The notes: a model not told the origin generated them from the letters alone. Shown: positions 18,106 through 27,500, counted from the first letter of the stretch. The stretch: DNA of 64,000 bases from Heyndrickxia acidicola (GCF_001636425.1 NZ_KV440953.1:384847-448846), one strand, 5' to 3'. Program-made: numbers and translations.

Positions 18106-18989
18106 AAGCCCTAACAATATTTACTCCTACTTATAATCGGGGATATTGTTTGGAAAACTGTTATAACAGTCTTTTAAAACAAACAAATCAAAATTTTATA
18201 TGGTTAATTATTGATGATGGTTCAACAGATAATACAAAAGAGTTAATTAGCCGATGGATGAGGGAGAGCAGGCTGGAAATTCATTATATATGGCAGGAAA
18301 ACCAGGGCATGCACGGGGCACATAATACTGCTTATGAAGCCATTGATACAGAATTAAACGTATGCATAGATTCAGATGATTTTATGCCTGAGCAAGCAGT
18401 TGAAAAAATTTTGGCTTTCTGGGAACAACACGGGTCAAAAAATATCAGTGGAATCATTGGACTGGATGCCTTTAAGGACCATACAATTATTGGAACAGAG
18501 CTGCCTGCTGATGTAAGGACATCCACTTTATTTGACCTATATTATAAACATAAAGTCACAGGAGATAAAAAGCTTGTTTATCGAACAGAGCTGACTAAAA
18601 AATACCCCTATCCCATTTTTAAAGGAGAGAAGTATGTTGGATTAGCGTATAAGTATTACATGCTGGACAAGGATTTTGATATGCTTCTCATGAATGAGGT
18701 CCTGTGTTATGTCGAATACTTAGAGGATGGATCCTCCCGTAATATGCTGAATCAGTACCGTAAAAATCCTAAAGGCTTTGCCTTTTACCGATGTGAGTTA
18801 ATGAAACTTCCTTTTACCGATTTTTTATTTATTTTCAGGCAGGCCGTACATTATGTATCAAGCAGTATTCTTTCCAGAAACAAAAAATTCATTTCGGAAT
18901 CGCCTAGAAAAGCCGTAACTGTGTTAGCCATTCCTTGTGGTTTTTTACTGTATGTATATATCCAACAATTGTCGAGGCTTTTATCGTAA
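18102..18989 (+). CDS. GT2 family glycosyltransferase
   Basis: 295-residue GT-A enzyme with TPTYNRGYCLENCYNSLL, DDGSTDNTKE and the metal-binding CIDSDDF motif; a C-terminal hydrophobic segment (AVTVLAIPCGFLLYVYI) may anchor it. TTG start with a perfect GGAGGTGA 6 nt upstream, overlapping the previous stop. It occupies the region where B. subtilis has epsE (motility clutch/GT), but the sequence is not EpsE-like and no clutch function should be assumed. Confidence 0.85.
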   Translation: MKALTIFTPTYNRGYCLENCYNSLLKQTNQNFIWLIIDDGSTDNTKELISRWMRESRLEIHYIWQENQGMHGAHNTAYEAIDTELNVCIDSDDFMPEQAVEKILAFWEQHGSKNISGIIGLDAFKDHTIIGTELPADVRTSTLFDLYYKHKVTGDKKLVYRTELTKKYPYPIFKGEKYVGLAYKYYMLDKDFDMLLMNEVLCYVEYLEDGSSRNMLNQYRKNPKGFAFYRCELMKLPFTDFLFIFRQAVHYVSSSILSRNKKFISESPRKAVTVLAIPCGFLLYVYIQQLSRLLS

Positions 18990-19100
18990 GTTTTAATTCT
19001 AATGGAACACCAGGAAAATCCTGCATATTAGCGATACTTCTCTTATGAGACAAAATGCACTGCGATGATGGAATGTATTTTTTTGAAAGGAAAAGATAAG

Positions 19101-20183
19101 ATGACGATTCTATGGATAAATTTAGCCATAGTATTTTTTTTGGCATTTTTAGCCAGATACTTTGCTATTGCAGTACCAAGCCAAGGAACAATAGAATTCA
19201 TAAAACCCAATAAACTTCTGGTGGCAGGCGCATTATTTTCACTAGTGATCGTGTCAGGGCTGAGAGAAGGGATTGGCGATACCGGGGCTTACCGGCATGC
19301 TTATACCATAAATAATTTTACTTGGGGATACATTACATCACAAAAAGATATTGGCTTTGGAATTTTTCAAGCAATATTAAAGCACTTTACAAATAATGCT
19401 CAGGTTTTAATATTTCTTACGGCTTTGATAACCAATGTTCTGATCATAATTGTTTTATACAAATATTCTAGGCTATTTGAATTAAGTTTATATGTTTATA
19501 TTACGAATGGCTGGTTTCTAACCTCCATGAATGGCATGAGGCAATGTTTGGCAGCTGCCATTATTTTTGCTGCTACAAAATTTTTATTTGATGGCAGCTG
19601 GAAAAAATATTTTATTGTTGTGCTTCTGGCATCAACTATTCATGAAACTGCCTTCATTCTTTTGCCTCTTTATTTCATAGTCAGAAGAAAAGCATGGACA
19701 TGGACGACACTTGTCATTATTATGATGGCGATCGTGATTGTATTAGGTTTTAACCAGTTTTCTGAAGTCTTATACTCTGTAATAAAGGATACCCAGTATG
19801 GAGGCTATAATAATTTTTCAGAGGGCGGCGCAAATATTTTAAGGGTAGCAGTTGACGCAGCCCCACTATTAATTGCATTTTTGGGCAGGCACCGTCTCAG
19901 ACAAATTCTACCCAATAGTGATTGTATTGTAAATCTATCAATTATCGGAATCGTTTTTATGATTGTATCGACACAAGATTGGATTTTTGCGAGATTTTCT
20001 ATTTATTTCAGTTTATATCAGCTTATATTAATTTCCTGGATTATTAAATTGTTTAAATCAAATAATCAAAGATTCATATACTATTTAATTATTTTCTTTT
20101 ACTTTATCTACCATTACTACGAAAATGTCATTACCCTAAATATTCAATATTCCAGTTCCTTTATCAATTTATTAGTAAATTAA
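19101..20183 (+). CDS. epsG: EpsG family membrane protein (EPS polymerase, Wzy-like)
   Basis: 360-residue polytopic protein with about ten hydrophobic helices. The EpsG signature is present: SGLREGIGDTGAYRHAY after the first helices and NGMRQCLAAAIIFAATKF. EpsG-family proteins are thought to polymerise repeat units outside the membrane. ATG 19101 is chosen because GAAAGGAAA precedes it and it opens directly into a signal-anchor helix (MTILWINLAIVFFLAFLA). It sits between two glycosyltransferases, as in the B. subtilis eps operon. Confidence 0.85.
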   Translation: MTILWINLAIVFFLAFLARYFAIAVPSQGTIEFIKPNKLLVAGALFSLVIVSGLREGIGDTGAYRHAYTINNFTWGYITSQKDIGFGIFQAILKHFTNNAQVLIFLTALITNVLIIIVLYKYSRLFELSLYVYITNGWFLTSMNGMRQCLAAAIIFAATKFLFDGSWKKYFIVVLLASTIHETAFILLPLYFIVRRKAWTWTTLVIIMMAIVIVLGFNQFSEVLYSVIKDTQYGGYNNFSEGGANILRVAVDAAPLLIAFLGRHRLRQILPNSDCIVNLSIIGIVFMIVSTQDWIFARFSIYFSLYQLILISWIIKLFKSNNQRFIYYLIIFFYFIYHYYENVITLNIQYSSSFINLLVN

Positions 20184-20206
20184 GAAATAAAAAAGGGGGT
20201 GAATCT

Positions 20207-21337
20207 ATGAGTGAAAAAGCTGCACAGCCAAAGCGCATTCTCCATGTTGTAAGCAAAATGGACCGAGGTGGAGCGGAAACGCTGTTAATGAATGTCTATC
20301 GAAATCTGGATAAAACTAAGCATCAATTTGATTTTATTGCACATACCAATGCTGCCGGAGACTTTGATGAGGAAATTCAATCGCTTGGCGGATATGTCCA
20401 CAAAATAAAGAGTCTTGGATCTCAGGGACCTGTCAAGTATATAAAAGCTTTAATGGATATTATGAAGAATAACCGTTACATTGCTGTTCATTCACATACT
20501 GACTACCAAAACGGATTTCCTGCACTTGCTGCATGGTTAAGCGGTATAAATAATAGAATTAGCCATTCTCATAGCAGTAATTGGCCGGAGAGCAGCGGAT
20601 TTCAATATCCTCTGACATTAAAGGTTTTACAAGTGATGATCAAATTATCAGCCACCAAGCTTTGCAGCTGCAGCAATGAAGCTGGAGTATTTTTATACGG
20701 AGAAAAAGCAGTGAATCGATCCAAAGTCGAAATTATCGAAAATGGGATCAATATAGAAGATTTTCTTAGCGTGGAAAACAAGCGGCAAGAGCTTATTCAG
20801 GAATGCAATTTACCTGAAAATGCAAAAATAATTGGTCATGTGGGCAGGCTTTCTCCTTCCAAAAATCATATTTTTATTTTGAAAGTATTAAAACACTTAG
20901 TGAAACAGGATTCATCCTTTGTAGGACTGTTGGTAGGGGATGGTCCATTAAGAGCAAAAATTGAGAAAGAAGCAAAATTATTAGGGCTTACAGAGAATAT
21001 TCGATTTCTGGGAGTAAGATCAGATATCCCCAGGCTAATGAAAGCATTTGATGTTTTGTTGTTTCCTTCTCTCTTTGAAGGATTTGGAATGGTTACTATA
21101 GAGGCTCAATGTGCCGGCACTCCTTGTGTTGCATCCAAAGAGGTGCCTGCCAAAACCGATATTGGATTGGGATTAATGACATTTTTGGATCTCTCAGATG
21201 ATGTTTCAGTATGGGCTTTCCAGATCAAAAAGGCAATGAAGGTTACGGAGCCGACCATTCAAACCATCCAGAGTTATTTTCAGAAAAGCAACTACTGCAT
21301 TCAGGACAACATGACAAAATGGCTTTCACTCTATTAA
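20207..21337 (+). CDS. GT4 glycosyltransferase (second EpsF-like)
   Basis: 376 residues, starts PKRILHVVSKMDRGGAETLL and has HSHTDYQNGFPALAAWLSG, GRLSPSKNH and LFEGFGMVTIEAQCAGTP. Clearly a paralogue of the 16987-18105 product, probably from an old duplication, and just as close to B. subtilis EpsF. ATG preceded by AAAGGGGGTGA. Its stop codon lies at the left edge of a family-1 repeat. Confidence 0.87.
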   Translation: MSEKAAQPKRILHVVSKMDRGGAETLLMNVYRNLDKTKHQFDFIAHTNAAGDFDEEIQSLGGYVHKIKSLGSQGPVKYIKALMDIMKNNRYIAVHSHTDYQNGFPALAAWLSGINNRISHSHSSNWPESSGFQYPLTLKVLQVMIKLSATKLCSCSNEAGVFLYGEKAVNRSKVEIIENGINIEDFLSVENKRQELIQECNLPENAKIIGHVGRLSPSKNHIFILKVLKHLVKQDSSFVGLLVGDGPLRAKIEKEAKLLGLTENIRFLGVRSDIPRLMKAFDVLLFPSLFEGFGMVTIEAQCAGTPCVASKEVPAKTDIGLGLMTFLDLSDDVSVWAFQIKKAMKVTEPTIQTIQSYFQKSNYCIQDNMTKWLSLY

Positions 21338-21504
21338 AGATTGTTTTCGCATAGATTGTTGCTTACGTACAAAGGACGTTTTGTATGTTGCCTGCCTTTA
21401 TGGCATCTTTTTGTAAGCTATTATAAGTTTTTATGCTAAATCTGCAGTCTTAATCAATTTTTAAGTCAAATAGCATCAGACATTACAAAAAGAGCCTTAT
21501 TAAA
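21332..21504 (+). repeat. MITE-like repeat, family 1, copy C
   Basis: Starts in the previous gene's stop region (CTATTAAAGATTGTTTTCGC), contains ATAGATTGTTGCTTACGTAC, TTGTATGTTGCCTGC and TATGGCATCTTTTTG, and ends TACAAAAAGAGCCTTATTAAA. Non-coding. Confidence 0.7.
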
Positions 21505-21535
21505 TGAAGCATGTAAAAAGAAGGAGAATTCCAGA

Positions 21536-22732
21536 GTGAAAAAACAATTGCTTTTTGTAACCCAGTATTTGCATACAGGAGGAATAGAAAAAAGTTTATT
21601 AACCCTTCTTTCAGATCTTAACTATGAACAATATGATGTAGATCTCCTGCTATTTGATTACAGTGGTTTACTTTTAAAGGAGGTTCCGAGAGAAGTTAAC
21701 ATTTTGCCTCCGTTATTTGAAACTTTTTCTACCCCTCTTATAAAGGCAGTACCAACATTAATCAGATCCAAAAACTATCGTCTGCTGATTGGAAAGCTTT
21801 TGGCTGGTGTTTTATCAAAGCTTGCACCAGGAGTTGGGACAGGAATCAGATGGAAAGTATATCGCAGAATATTAGAATGCCAAAGAAAAAGATATGATGT
21901 TGCCATAAGTTATATTGATTTTTTCTGCAATTACTATGTAACAGAAATGGTGAGTGCGACAAAAAAAGTTGTGTATAACCATTTGGATTATGCCTATAGC
22001 AAAGAAAAGGGGTGGCCATCGCCTTCCCTTGATCGAAAATGCTTTGCTGCCAGCGACCATATTGTGAGCGTAGCAGAATCATCAAAGAAAACTCTTGAAA
22101 AATTTTTTCCGGAGTGTTCACAGAAAATCCGTGTGATTCATAATAGGGTTTCGAAAAAAACGGTACAAGAAATGGCAAAGCAATCCAACGATACGCATTT
22201 AATGAAAGATCCTCATAAAATCAAAATCGTAACAGTTGCCAGGCTCGTTGATGAAAAAGGAGTCTTTTGGGCATTAGAAGCCTGCCAGATACTTGTGAAA
22301 CAAAATTATCCTATTATCTGGTATCTTATCGGCAAGGGACCGCTTTTGGATGAATTAAGCTTCAAAGCAGTGGAATTGGGAATTGAACACCATTTTGTCC
22401 TGCTGGGAGAGAAAGAGAATCCCTATCCTTTTATGGCGATGGCTGATATTTATGTGCAGCCGTCCAAAACGGAAGCTCATTGTGTGGCGGTGGAAGAAGC
22501 CATTGCACTTTTCCGTCCAATAGTAGTAACGAATATTCCTTCTTTTCAAAGTCAGATACAGAATAATAAAACTGGCATTATTGCAGAGGGAAGCTCCAGA
22601 GGCATTGCGGAAGGAGTTAGGAGACTTATTGATTCAAAGGAGCTAAGGTGGGAGTTTACGGAAAATCTGCAAAGAAACAGTGAAAGAAACCAGGAAGAAT
22701 TAAATAAATTTTACCAAATTTTATCCATTTAA
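21536..22732 (+). CDS. GT4 glycosyltransferase
   Basis: 398-residue GT-B enzyme, MKKQLLFVTQYLHTGGIEKS at the N-terminus and donor-site region MADIYVQPSKTEAHCVAVEE; retaining GT4 type. GTG start with AAGGAG upstream. It resembles glycosyltransferases of capsule and EPS loci in Bacilli and has no direct partner in the classic B. subtilis eps operon. Sugar specificity unknown. Confidence 0.83.
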   Translation: MKKQLLFVTQYLHTGGIEKSLLTLLSDLNYEQYDVDLLLFDYSGLLLKEVPREVNILPPLFETFSTPLIKAVPTLIRSKNYRLLIGKLLAGVLSKLAPGVGTGIRWKVYRRILECQRKRYDVAISYIDFFCNYYVTEMVSATKKVVYNHLDYAYSKEKGWPSPSLDRKCFAASDHIVSVAESSKKTLEKFFPECSQKIRVIHNRVSKKTVQEMAKQSNDTHLMKDPHKIKIVTVARLVDEKGVFWALEACQILVKQNYPIIWYLIGKGPLLDELSFKAVELGIEHHFVLLGEKENPYPFMAMADIYVQPSKTEAHCVAVEEAIALFRPIVVTNIPSFQSQIQNNKTGIIAEGSSRGIAEGVRRLIDSKELRWEFTENLQRNSERNQEELNKFYQILSI

Positions 22733-22774
22733 TAGAGGGTTGACTTATAGATGTCGAACTAAAGGAGCACGAAT

Positions 22775-23911
22775 ATGGGATTGCTGACCATTTATCAGCC
22801 AGAGATCTTAGAAAGTAAAAACGGATTCAGATTGCAGGCCTCTTTCAAAATAAATGGCAAAGAAGATACTCTATGGTATGAAGTTGATAAACAGTATAAA
22901 CATTGCCTTACGTATGAAAGGGCGGATGCATTTCTTGTCGCCTTGTTTTTATTAGCTTTTAAAAATCAATGTGATATTCGTGTGGAAGCACCGCTGTCTG
23001 AAAGGCTTATGTATACATTTAATACATACTTGCTTCCATTGACAGCGGACGTCCGCAACTTAAAACCAATCAAAATTTTTTGTGATTTCGCGATAAATAA
23101 ACCGTTGGATAATTTAGAAGCTGTAGGAACGGGGCTTTCTTGCGGCATTGATTCATTTAGTACGATTTGCAATCATTTAACGGAGCAATGTCCCCCCAAC
23201 TACAAAATTACACATTTTACTTTTTTTAATGCTGGATCAAATGGAAGTCTTGGAGGAGAAAAAGCGAGAAGGCTATTTAAGAAGAGGGTGGAAATGGTAA
23301 AACCATGTGCGCAGGAGCTTGGGTTAGAGCTTATCACGGTAGATAGCAACATAAGTGAAGTATTAGAACTGGGTTTTTATGAAACCCATACATACAGAAA
23401 TCTATCTGCCAGTCTAGCATTGCAAAAGCTTTTCAAAACATATTATTATTCCTCTTCCTACTCGCTTAAACATTTTGAATTAAAACCCAACAGTTGTGGA
23501 CACTATGATTTTTTCAATATGAATATGCTGTCAACAGAGGGCATGAGTTTCTTTTCAGCATGCCCATATCATACAAGGGTTGAAAAAACAAAAATGGTAT
23601 CAAAATTTAAACTGGCCTATAAATATCTAAATGTCTGCATTCGTGATGGGCAAAACTGCGGCGGCTGTGAAAAATGTGTAAGGACTCTTTTTACACTGGA
23701 GCTTTTCGGAAAGTTAAATGAGTTTTCTCGAATATTTAATCTTCAAAACTATTATCGGGAAAGGCAGAAGTATATAGCAAAGATATTAGCACGCCACCGT
23801 TCAGATGAATACATGCAAGAGATATTAGAAGAAATGATAAAGATGAATTTTAAAATCCCTATCTATTCCAGGTTAGCCTCCAAATATTTGAAAGTAAAGA
23901 GTGTTGTCTGA
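22775..23911 (+). CDS. QueC-like PP-loop ATPase fold protein of unknown role
   Basis: 378 residues. A variant PP-loop motif LSCGIDSFST lies at about 121-130 (SGGxDS in QueC and other ATP pyrophosphatases; the first Gly is Cys here). Near the C-terminus a C-x6-C-x2-C-x2-C set (Cys 288, 295, 298, 301) resembles the zinc site of QueC. The N-terminal ~110 residues are extra relative to QueC. It may adenylate a carboxylate or amide for a sugar or nucleotide modification, but that is inference. Good AGGAG site before the ATG; same direction as its EPS neighbours. Confidence 0.6.
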   Translation: MGLLTIYQPEILESKNGFRLQASFKINGKEDTLWYEVDKQYKHCLTYERADAFLVALFLLAFKNQCDIRVEAPLSERLMYTFNTYLLPLTADVRNLKPIKIFCDFAINKPLDNLEAVGTGLSCGIDSFSTICNHLTEQCPPNYKITHFTFFNAGSNGSLGGEKARRLFKKRVEMVKPCAQELGLELITVDSNISEVLELGFYETHTYRNLSASLALQKLFKTYYYSSSYSLKHFELKPNSCGHYDFFNMNMLSTEGMSFFSACPYHTRVEKTKMVSKFKLAYKYLNVCIRDGQNCGGCEKCVRTLFTLELFGKLNEFSRIFNLQNYYRERQKYIAKILARHRSDEYMQEILEEMIKMNFKIPIYSRLASKYLKVKSVV

Positions 23912-24029
23912 AGCTGCAGAGATTTCTTGTTTACATCTTTAAAGAGTTGCTCATTGAAAATGTTCTACAACCACCGTATCGACGTATGGTGCTTTTATCA
24001 CACCCTAAAAATAAACCAAGGATGAAGTC

Positions 24030-24185
24030 ATGGAGCCTATAACGAGAAAGCTGACACAAGAAAGATTATTAAAATTACTTAAAGATTGTTATGAAAAGGG
24101 AACAGAATCAAAGAAAATCAATGCAATAGAGCTGGTAGAAGTGATTAAGCAGGAAGTATTAAGCTTAACCAAGGATGAGAGCTGA
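24030..24185 (+). CDS. Small hypothetical protein, 51 residues
   Basis: ATG at 24030 with AAGGATG upstream opens a charged, helical 51-residue frame (MEPITRKLTQERLLKLLKDC ... ending LTKDES) that stops 45 nt before epsL. Amino-acid composition and leucine heptads look like a real small helical protein. I do not recognise a family; it is not SinI, since the SinI dimerisation pattern is absent. Possibly a regulator or assembly helper cotranscribed with epsL. Confidence 0.5.
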   Translation: MEPITRKLTQERLLKLLKDCYEKGTESKKINAIELVEVIKQEVLSLTKDES

Positions 24186-24230
24186 TAAAGCTTTATTAAA
24201 TATCCTGAAAAAGGCAGGTAGAATTTCTTT

Positions 24231-24854
24231 ATGAAGCGATTATTCGACTTAACAATCTCTCTCCTTATATTCATGTTTTTTTCTCCAATCATGATTATTA
24301 TTGCTCTACTTATAAGAATTAATTTAGGTTCACCGATCATTTTTAAACAAAAGCGTCCAGGTCTTAATGAGAAACCCTTTTATATTTATAAGTTCCGCAC
24401 CATGACAAACGAAAGGGGGAGCGACGGTGAGCTTTTGCCGGATCATGTAAGACTGACTGCCTTGGGGATATTCTTAAGGAAGTACAGTCTCGATGAACTT
24501 GTACAACTGATTAATGTCATAAAAGGAGATGTAAGTCTTGTAGGGCCAAGGCCTTTACTAATGGAATACCTTCCCCTATATAGTCCTGAACAGTCCAAAC
24601 GGCATAAGGTAAAGCCTGGAATAACCGGATGGGCTCAGGTTAATGGACGCAATTCCATATCATGGGATGAAAAATTCAAACTTGATGTTTGGTATGTAGA
24701 GAACAGGAGCTTCTTTTTAGATTTAAAAATAATAGCTATTACCCTGTTAAAAGTACTGAGGTCTGACGGTATTCAAAGCAGTGAACAGGTTACCATGCCT
24801 TTATTTACAGGCAGCCTGAAACAAAAGGAAAAAAGCGAAACAAATCTGTTGTAA
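24231..24854 (+). CDS. epsL: Undecaprenyl-phosphate sugar phosphotransferase (EpsL-like)
   Basis: 207-residue bacterial sugar transferase that loads the first sugar phosphate on undecaprenyl phosphate. One N-terminal membrane helix (about 8-28), then [45 protein letters not shown] and [13 protein letters not shown], all diagnostic, ending with a catalytic domain only (no extra N-terminal CoA-binding part). Very close in length and motifs to B. subtilis EpsL (202 aa). Starts the repeat unit that the other glycosyltransferases extend. Confidence 0.95.
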   Translation: MKRLFDLTISLLIFMFFSPIMIIIALLIRINLGSPIIFKQKRPGLNEKPFYIYKFRTMTNERGSDGELLPDHVRLTALGIFLRKYSLDELVQLINVIKGDVSLVGPRPLLMEYLPLYSPEQSKRHKVKPGITGWAQVNGRNSISWDEKFKLDVWYVENRSFFLDLKIIAITLLKVLRSDGIQSSEQVTMPLFTGSLKQKEKSETNLL

Positions 24855-24873
24855 TCTGAGAAAGGATAATTAA

Positions 24874-25932
24874 ATGAGAACATTCAAGATCATTGAAGAT
24901 CATACAGAGTGGAAAAAAATCCTGGAGTTTTTCCCTTCAATTGATTGTTACTATTCTTTTGAATACGGTCAATTATTTGCTGAAATGGAGGATGGAGTCC
25001 TATTAGGCGCCTATTTTGAAGAAGAACAAAGCAAAATCTTTTATCCTGTGATCAAAAGAAAAATTAGTTCAGCCAAGGAGGAAATTTTTGATATTGTCAC
25101 TCCTTACGGATATGGAGGGCCCTTTATCCAGGGGCAAAAAGGCTCTGTAACACGGTTTTGTCAAATGTTTAATGAATACTGCAAAAAAAATAACATTATT
25201 ACAGAAACAATCCGGTTCCATCCTTTATATCAAAATTATCAATATTTTGTTCATGATATGGAAGTAGATTATATACGGCAGACTACAGCAGTGGATTTAT
25301 CCCGTTCAATTGAGGAGATAAGATCAAATTATTCAACCATGAATAAACGAAATATTCATAAAGCAAGCGAGCATCATCTTACTTGCAGTGTTGTTGAAAA
25401 GAGCAATGACAACATTCGTGTTTTTATGGACCTATATAAAGAGACAATGGATCGTAATGGTGCAAACAGTTTTTACTATTTTAATGAATCGTATTTCAAC
25501 AATCAATTGAAAGACAATGAGTTTTGTAAGACCTATTTACTTTTTGCAAAAAAAGATAGGGATGTCCTTGCAGGTGTTTTGGTCTTTATAGGAAAAGAAT
25601 ATGCTCATTATCATTTAGGAGCTTCTAAAACAGAGTACTTACATTTAAAGCCCAACAATCTCCTCTTTGATTTTATGATAGAGTTTTGTAAACAAAAAAA
25701 CACGAAGCTTCTTCATTTGGGCGGGGGATATAAGGAATTAGATGGACTATTTAAATTTAAAACATCTTTTACAAATAATAATTGTTTTCTTTACTTTATG
25801 GGAAAAAAAATACATGATCAAAGCCGTTACAGATCGTTGATTGAAAGTATCCAAGAGGATTTTATATTGAATCATGATTATTTCCCTTTGTATCGAGGAA
25901 TCCAGGAACGAAAATTAAATGCCCTTAGGTAG
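24874..25932 (+). CDS. FemAB/GNAT-like acyl or aminoacyl transferase
   Basis: 352 residues with the double-GNAT FemAB-like layout: N-terminal DCYYSFEYGQLF, a core with DIVTPYGYGGPF, STMNKRNIHKA and a C-terminal GNAT half (AGVLVFIGKEYAHYHLGAS, LLHLGGGYKELDGLFKFK). Such proteins transfer amino acids or acyl groups to amino sugars and peptides. It sits exactly where B. subtilis has the acetyltransferase epsM, between epsL and epsN, so it may acylate the amino sugar made by EpsC/EpsN. That role is inference. Confidence 0.7.
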   Translation: MRTFKIIEDHTEWKKILEFFPSIDCYYSFEYGQLFAEMEDGVLLGAYFEEEQSKIFYPVIKRKISSAKEEIFDIVTPYGYGGPFIQGQKGSVTRFCQMFNEYCKKNNIITETIRFHPLYQNYQYFVHDMEVDYIRQTTAVDLSRSIEEIRSNYSTMNKRNIHKASEHHLTCSVVEKSNDNIRVFMDLYKETMDRNGANSFYYFNESYFNNQLKDNEFCKTYLLFAKKDRDVLAGVLVFIGKEYAHYHLGASKTEYLHLKPNNLLFDFMIEFCKQKNTKLLHLGGGYKELDGLFKFKTSFTNNNCFLYFMGKKIHDQSRYRSLIESIQEDFILNHDYFPLYRGIQERKLNALR

Positions 25933-25947
25933 ATGGGAGGAAAAGAT

Positions 25948-27117
25948 ATGACCAAAGAAAGGATATTTTTATCACCTCCTCATATGAGCGGCAATGAGGA
26001 AAAATATGTCCAAAAAGCGTTCGAGCTGAACTGGATTGCCCCGCTTGGCTTTAATGTGGATGCTTTTGAAAAAGAGATGTGTCAATACGTTGGAGTAAAG
26101 GAAGCAGCTGCTGTTACTTCAGGTACTGCAGCCATTCACTTGGCACTGATTTTATTGGGGGTAGGCAAGGGAGACGTGGTTTTCTGTTCAAGCCTAACTT
26201 TTATTGCAAGCGCCAATCCCGTTTTATATCAGGGAGCTGAGCCCGTTTTTATTGATTCAGAACCCGATACTTGGAACATGTCTCCACAAGCACTTGAACT
26301 TGCTTTTCAGGATAGTTTAAAAAATGGAGTGCTTCCCAAAGCTGTTATAGTGGTGAACTTATACGGTCAAAGTGCTAAATGGGATGAAATTAGACGGACT
26401 TGTGAGAAGTATGATGTTCCAATAATTGAAGATGCTGCAGAATCGCTAGGATCTGTCTATAAGGGGAAAGCAAGTGGAACATTAGGAACATTTGGAGTCT
26501 ATTCTTTTAATGGAAATAAAATCATTACTACATCCGGGGGCGGAATGCTTCTCTCAAATAATTACTCAGCAATCAGAGAGGCACGCTTTTTATCCACTCA
26601 GGCAAGAGATCCGGCTCCGCACTATCAACATAGCTCAGTCGGTTACAATTATCGGATGTCCAACATTTTAGCGGGTATTGGAAGAGGCCAATTGGAAGTG
26701 ATTGAAGACCGTGTGTTTGCAAGAAGATCTGTATTTGAATTCTATAAGGAGCATCTAGGGCATTTGCCAGGTATTCAGTTTATGCCCGAATTAGAGGGTA
26801 CCTTTTCAAACCGATGGCTAACAGCACTGACCATTGATGAAAAAGTATGCGGTGTATCTGCAGCTGAAATGCTGAAGATATTAGAGTCTGAAAATATAGA
26901 AGCAAGACCCATTTGGAAACCACTTCACATGCAGCCCCTTTTTAAAGAGAACAAGTATTATCGGCACAGTGATTCAGAAAGTATTAGTGAAGAACTATTT
27001 ATTACAGGAATATGTTTGCCATCCGGTTCCAATTTGCAAAAAGAAGATCAAGTACGAATCATCCATTGTATTCAAAACAGGATAAATATAGAAACGAAAG
27101 AAGAGATGTATCTATAA
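25948..27117 (+). CDS. epsN: DegT/DnrJ/EryC1 PLP aminotransferase (EpsN-like)
   Basis: 389-residue PLP-dependent sugar aminotransferase; converts the 4-keto sugar from EpsC to a 4-amino sugar. Starts MTKERIFLSPPHMSGNEEKY, as in EpsN. TSGTAAIHLAL binds PLP phosphate, VIEDAAES holds the ring Asp, and SFNGNKIITTSGGGML contains the Schiff-base Lys. Conservation with B. subtilis EpsN is strong along the whole length. ATG 25948 is preceded by GGGAGGAAAAG. Confidence 0.95.
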   Translation: MTKERIFLSPPHMSGNEEKYVQKAFELNWIAPLGFNVDAFEKEMCQYVGVKEAAAVTSGTAAIHLALILLGVGKGDVVFCSSLTFIASANPVLYQGAEPVFIDSEPDTWNMSPQALELAFQDSLKNGVLPKAVIVVNLYGQSAKWDEIRRTCEKYDVPIIEDAAESLGSVYKGKASGTLGTFGVYSFNGNKIITTSGGGMLLSNNYSAIREARFLSTQARDPAPHYQHSSVGYNYRMSNILAGIGRGQLEVIEDRVFARRSVFEFYKEHLGHLPGIQFMPELEGTFSNRWLTALTIDEKVCGVSAAEMLKILESENIEARPIWKPLHMQPLFKENKYYRHSDSESISEELFITGICLPSGSNLQKEDQVRIIHCIQNRINIETKEEMYL

Positions 27118-27148
27118 ATAAAAAAATATGATAAATGAGGGTAAATGT

Positions 27149-27490
27149 ATGATAGGAAAAAATATTTATGAGATAAGAAAGAGAAAGAAATTGTCACTTT
27201 CAAGTCTTGCCGAGCGGGCAGGAATTTCAAAATCCTATTTAAGTAATATTGAGAGAAATGTGCATCAAAATCCATCCATTCAGGTTTTGAATAAAATTGC
27301 TAAGATCTTGGAAGTGGATCTCGTAACATTGGTTGGAAATGATGTGAACAGCCGGCCAAAAAAAGAAGATATTCCTGACAATGAATGGATGGAAATTGTA
27401 AATAAGATGAAGGAAACAGGAATCGAGAAGGAGCAGATTGAAGAATATAAAACGCTGATCGAATTTATTAAATGGAAAAATGAGAAATAG
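27149..27490 (+). CDS. sinR: SinR family transcriptional repressor
   Basis: 113 residues from ATG 27149 (GAGGGT upstream). N-terminal HTH_3 domain MIGKNIYEIRKRKKLSLSSL with recognition region ISKSYLSNIERNVHQNPSIQ, almost the same as SinR, then the C-terminal SinR dimerisation segment DNEWMEIVNKMKETGIEKEQ ending in EFIKWKNEK. In B. subtilis SinR represses eps and tapA and is antagonised by SinI; no sinI gene is visible here. Its operator sequence lies in the promoter of this very cluster at 11682-11697, so it probably represses its own operon. Length fits SinR (111), not SlrR (152). Confidence 0.9.
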   Translation: MIGKNIYEIRKRKKLSLSSLAERAGISKSYLSNIERNVHQNPSIQVLNKIAKILEVDLVTLVGNDVNSRPKKEDIPDNEWMEIVNKMKETGIEKEQIEEYKTLIEFIKWKNEK

Positions 27491-27500
27491 GGGTTTAAAA

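Noticed and set aside
18102-18989. GT2 as EpsE motility clutch
   Set aside because: Sequence motifs and length differ from EpsE; position alone is not enough.
24030-24185. Small ORF as SinI
   Set aside because: The SinI pattern (DQEW...ISPEEIRKYL) is absent; retained only as an unknown small protein.
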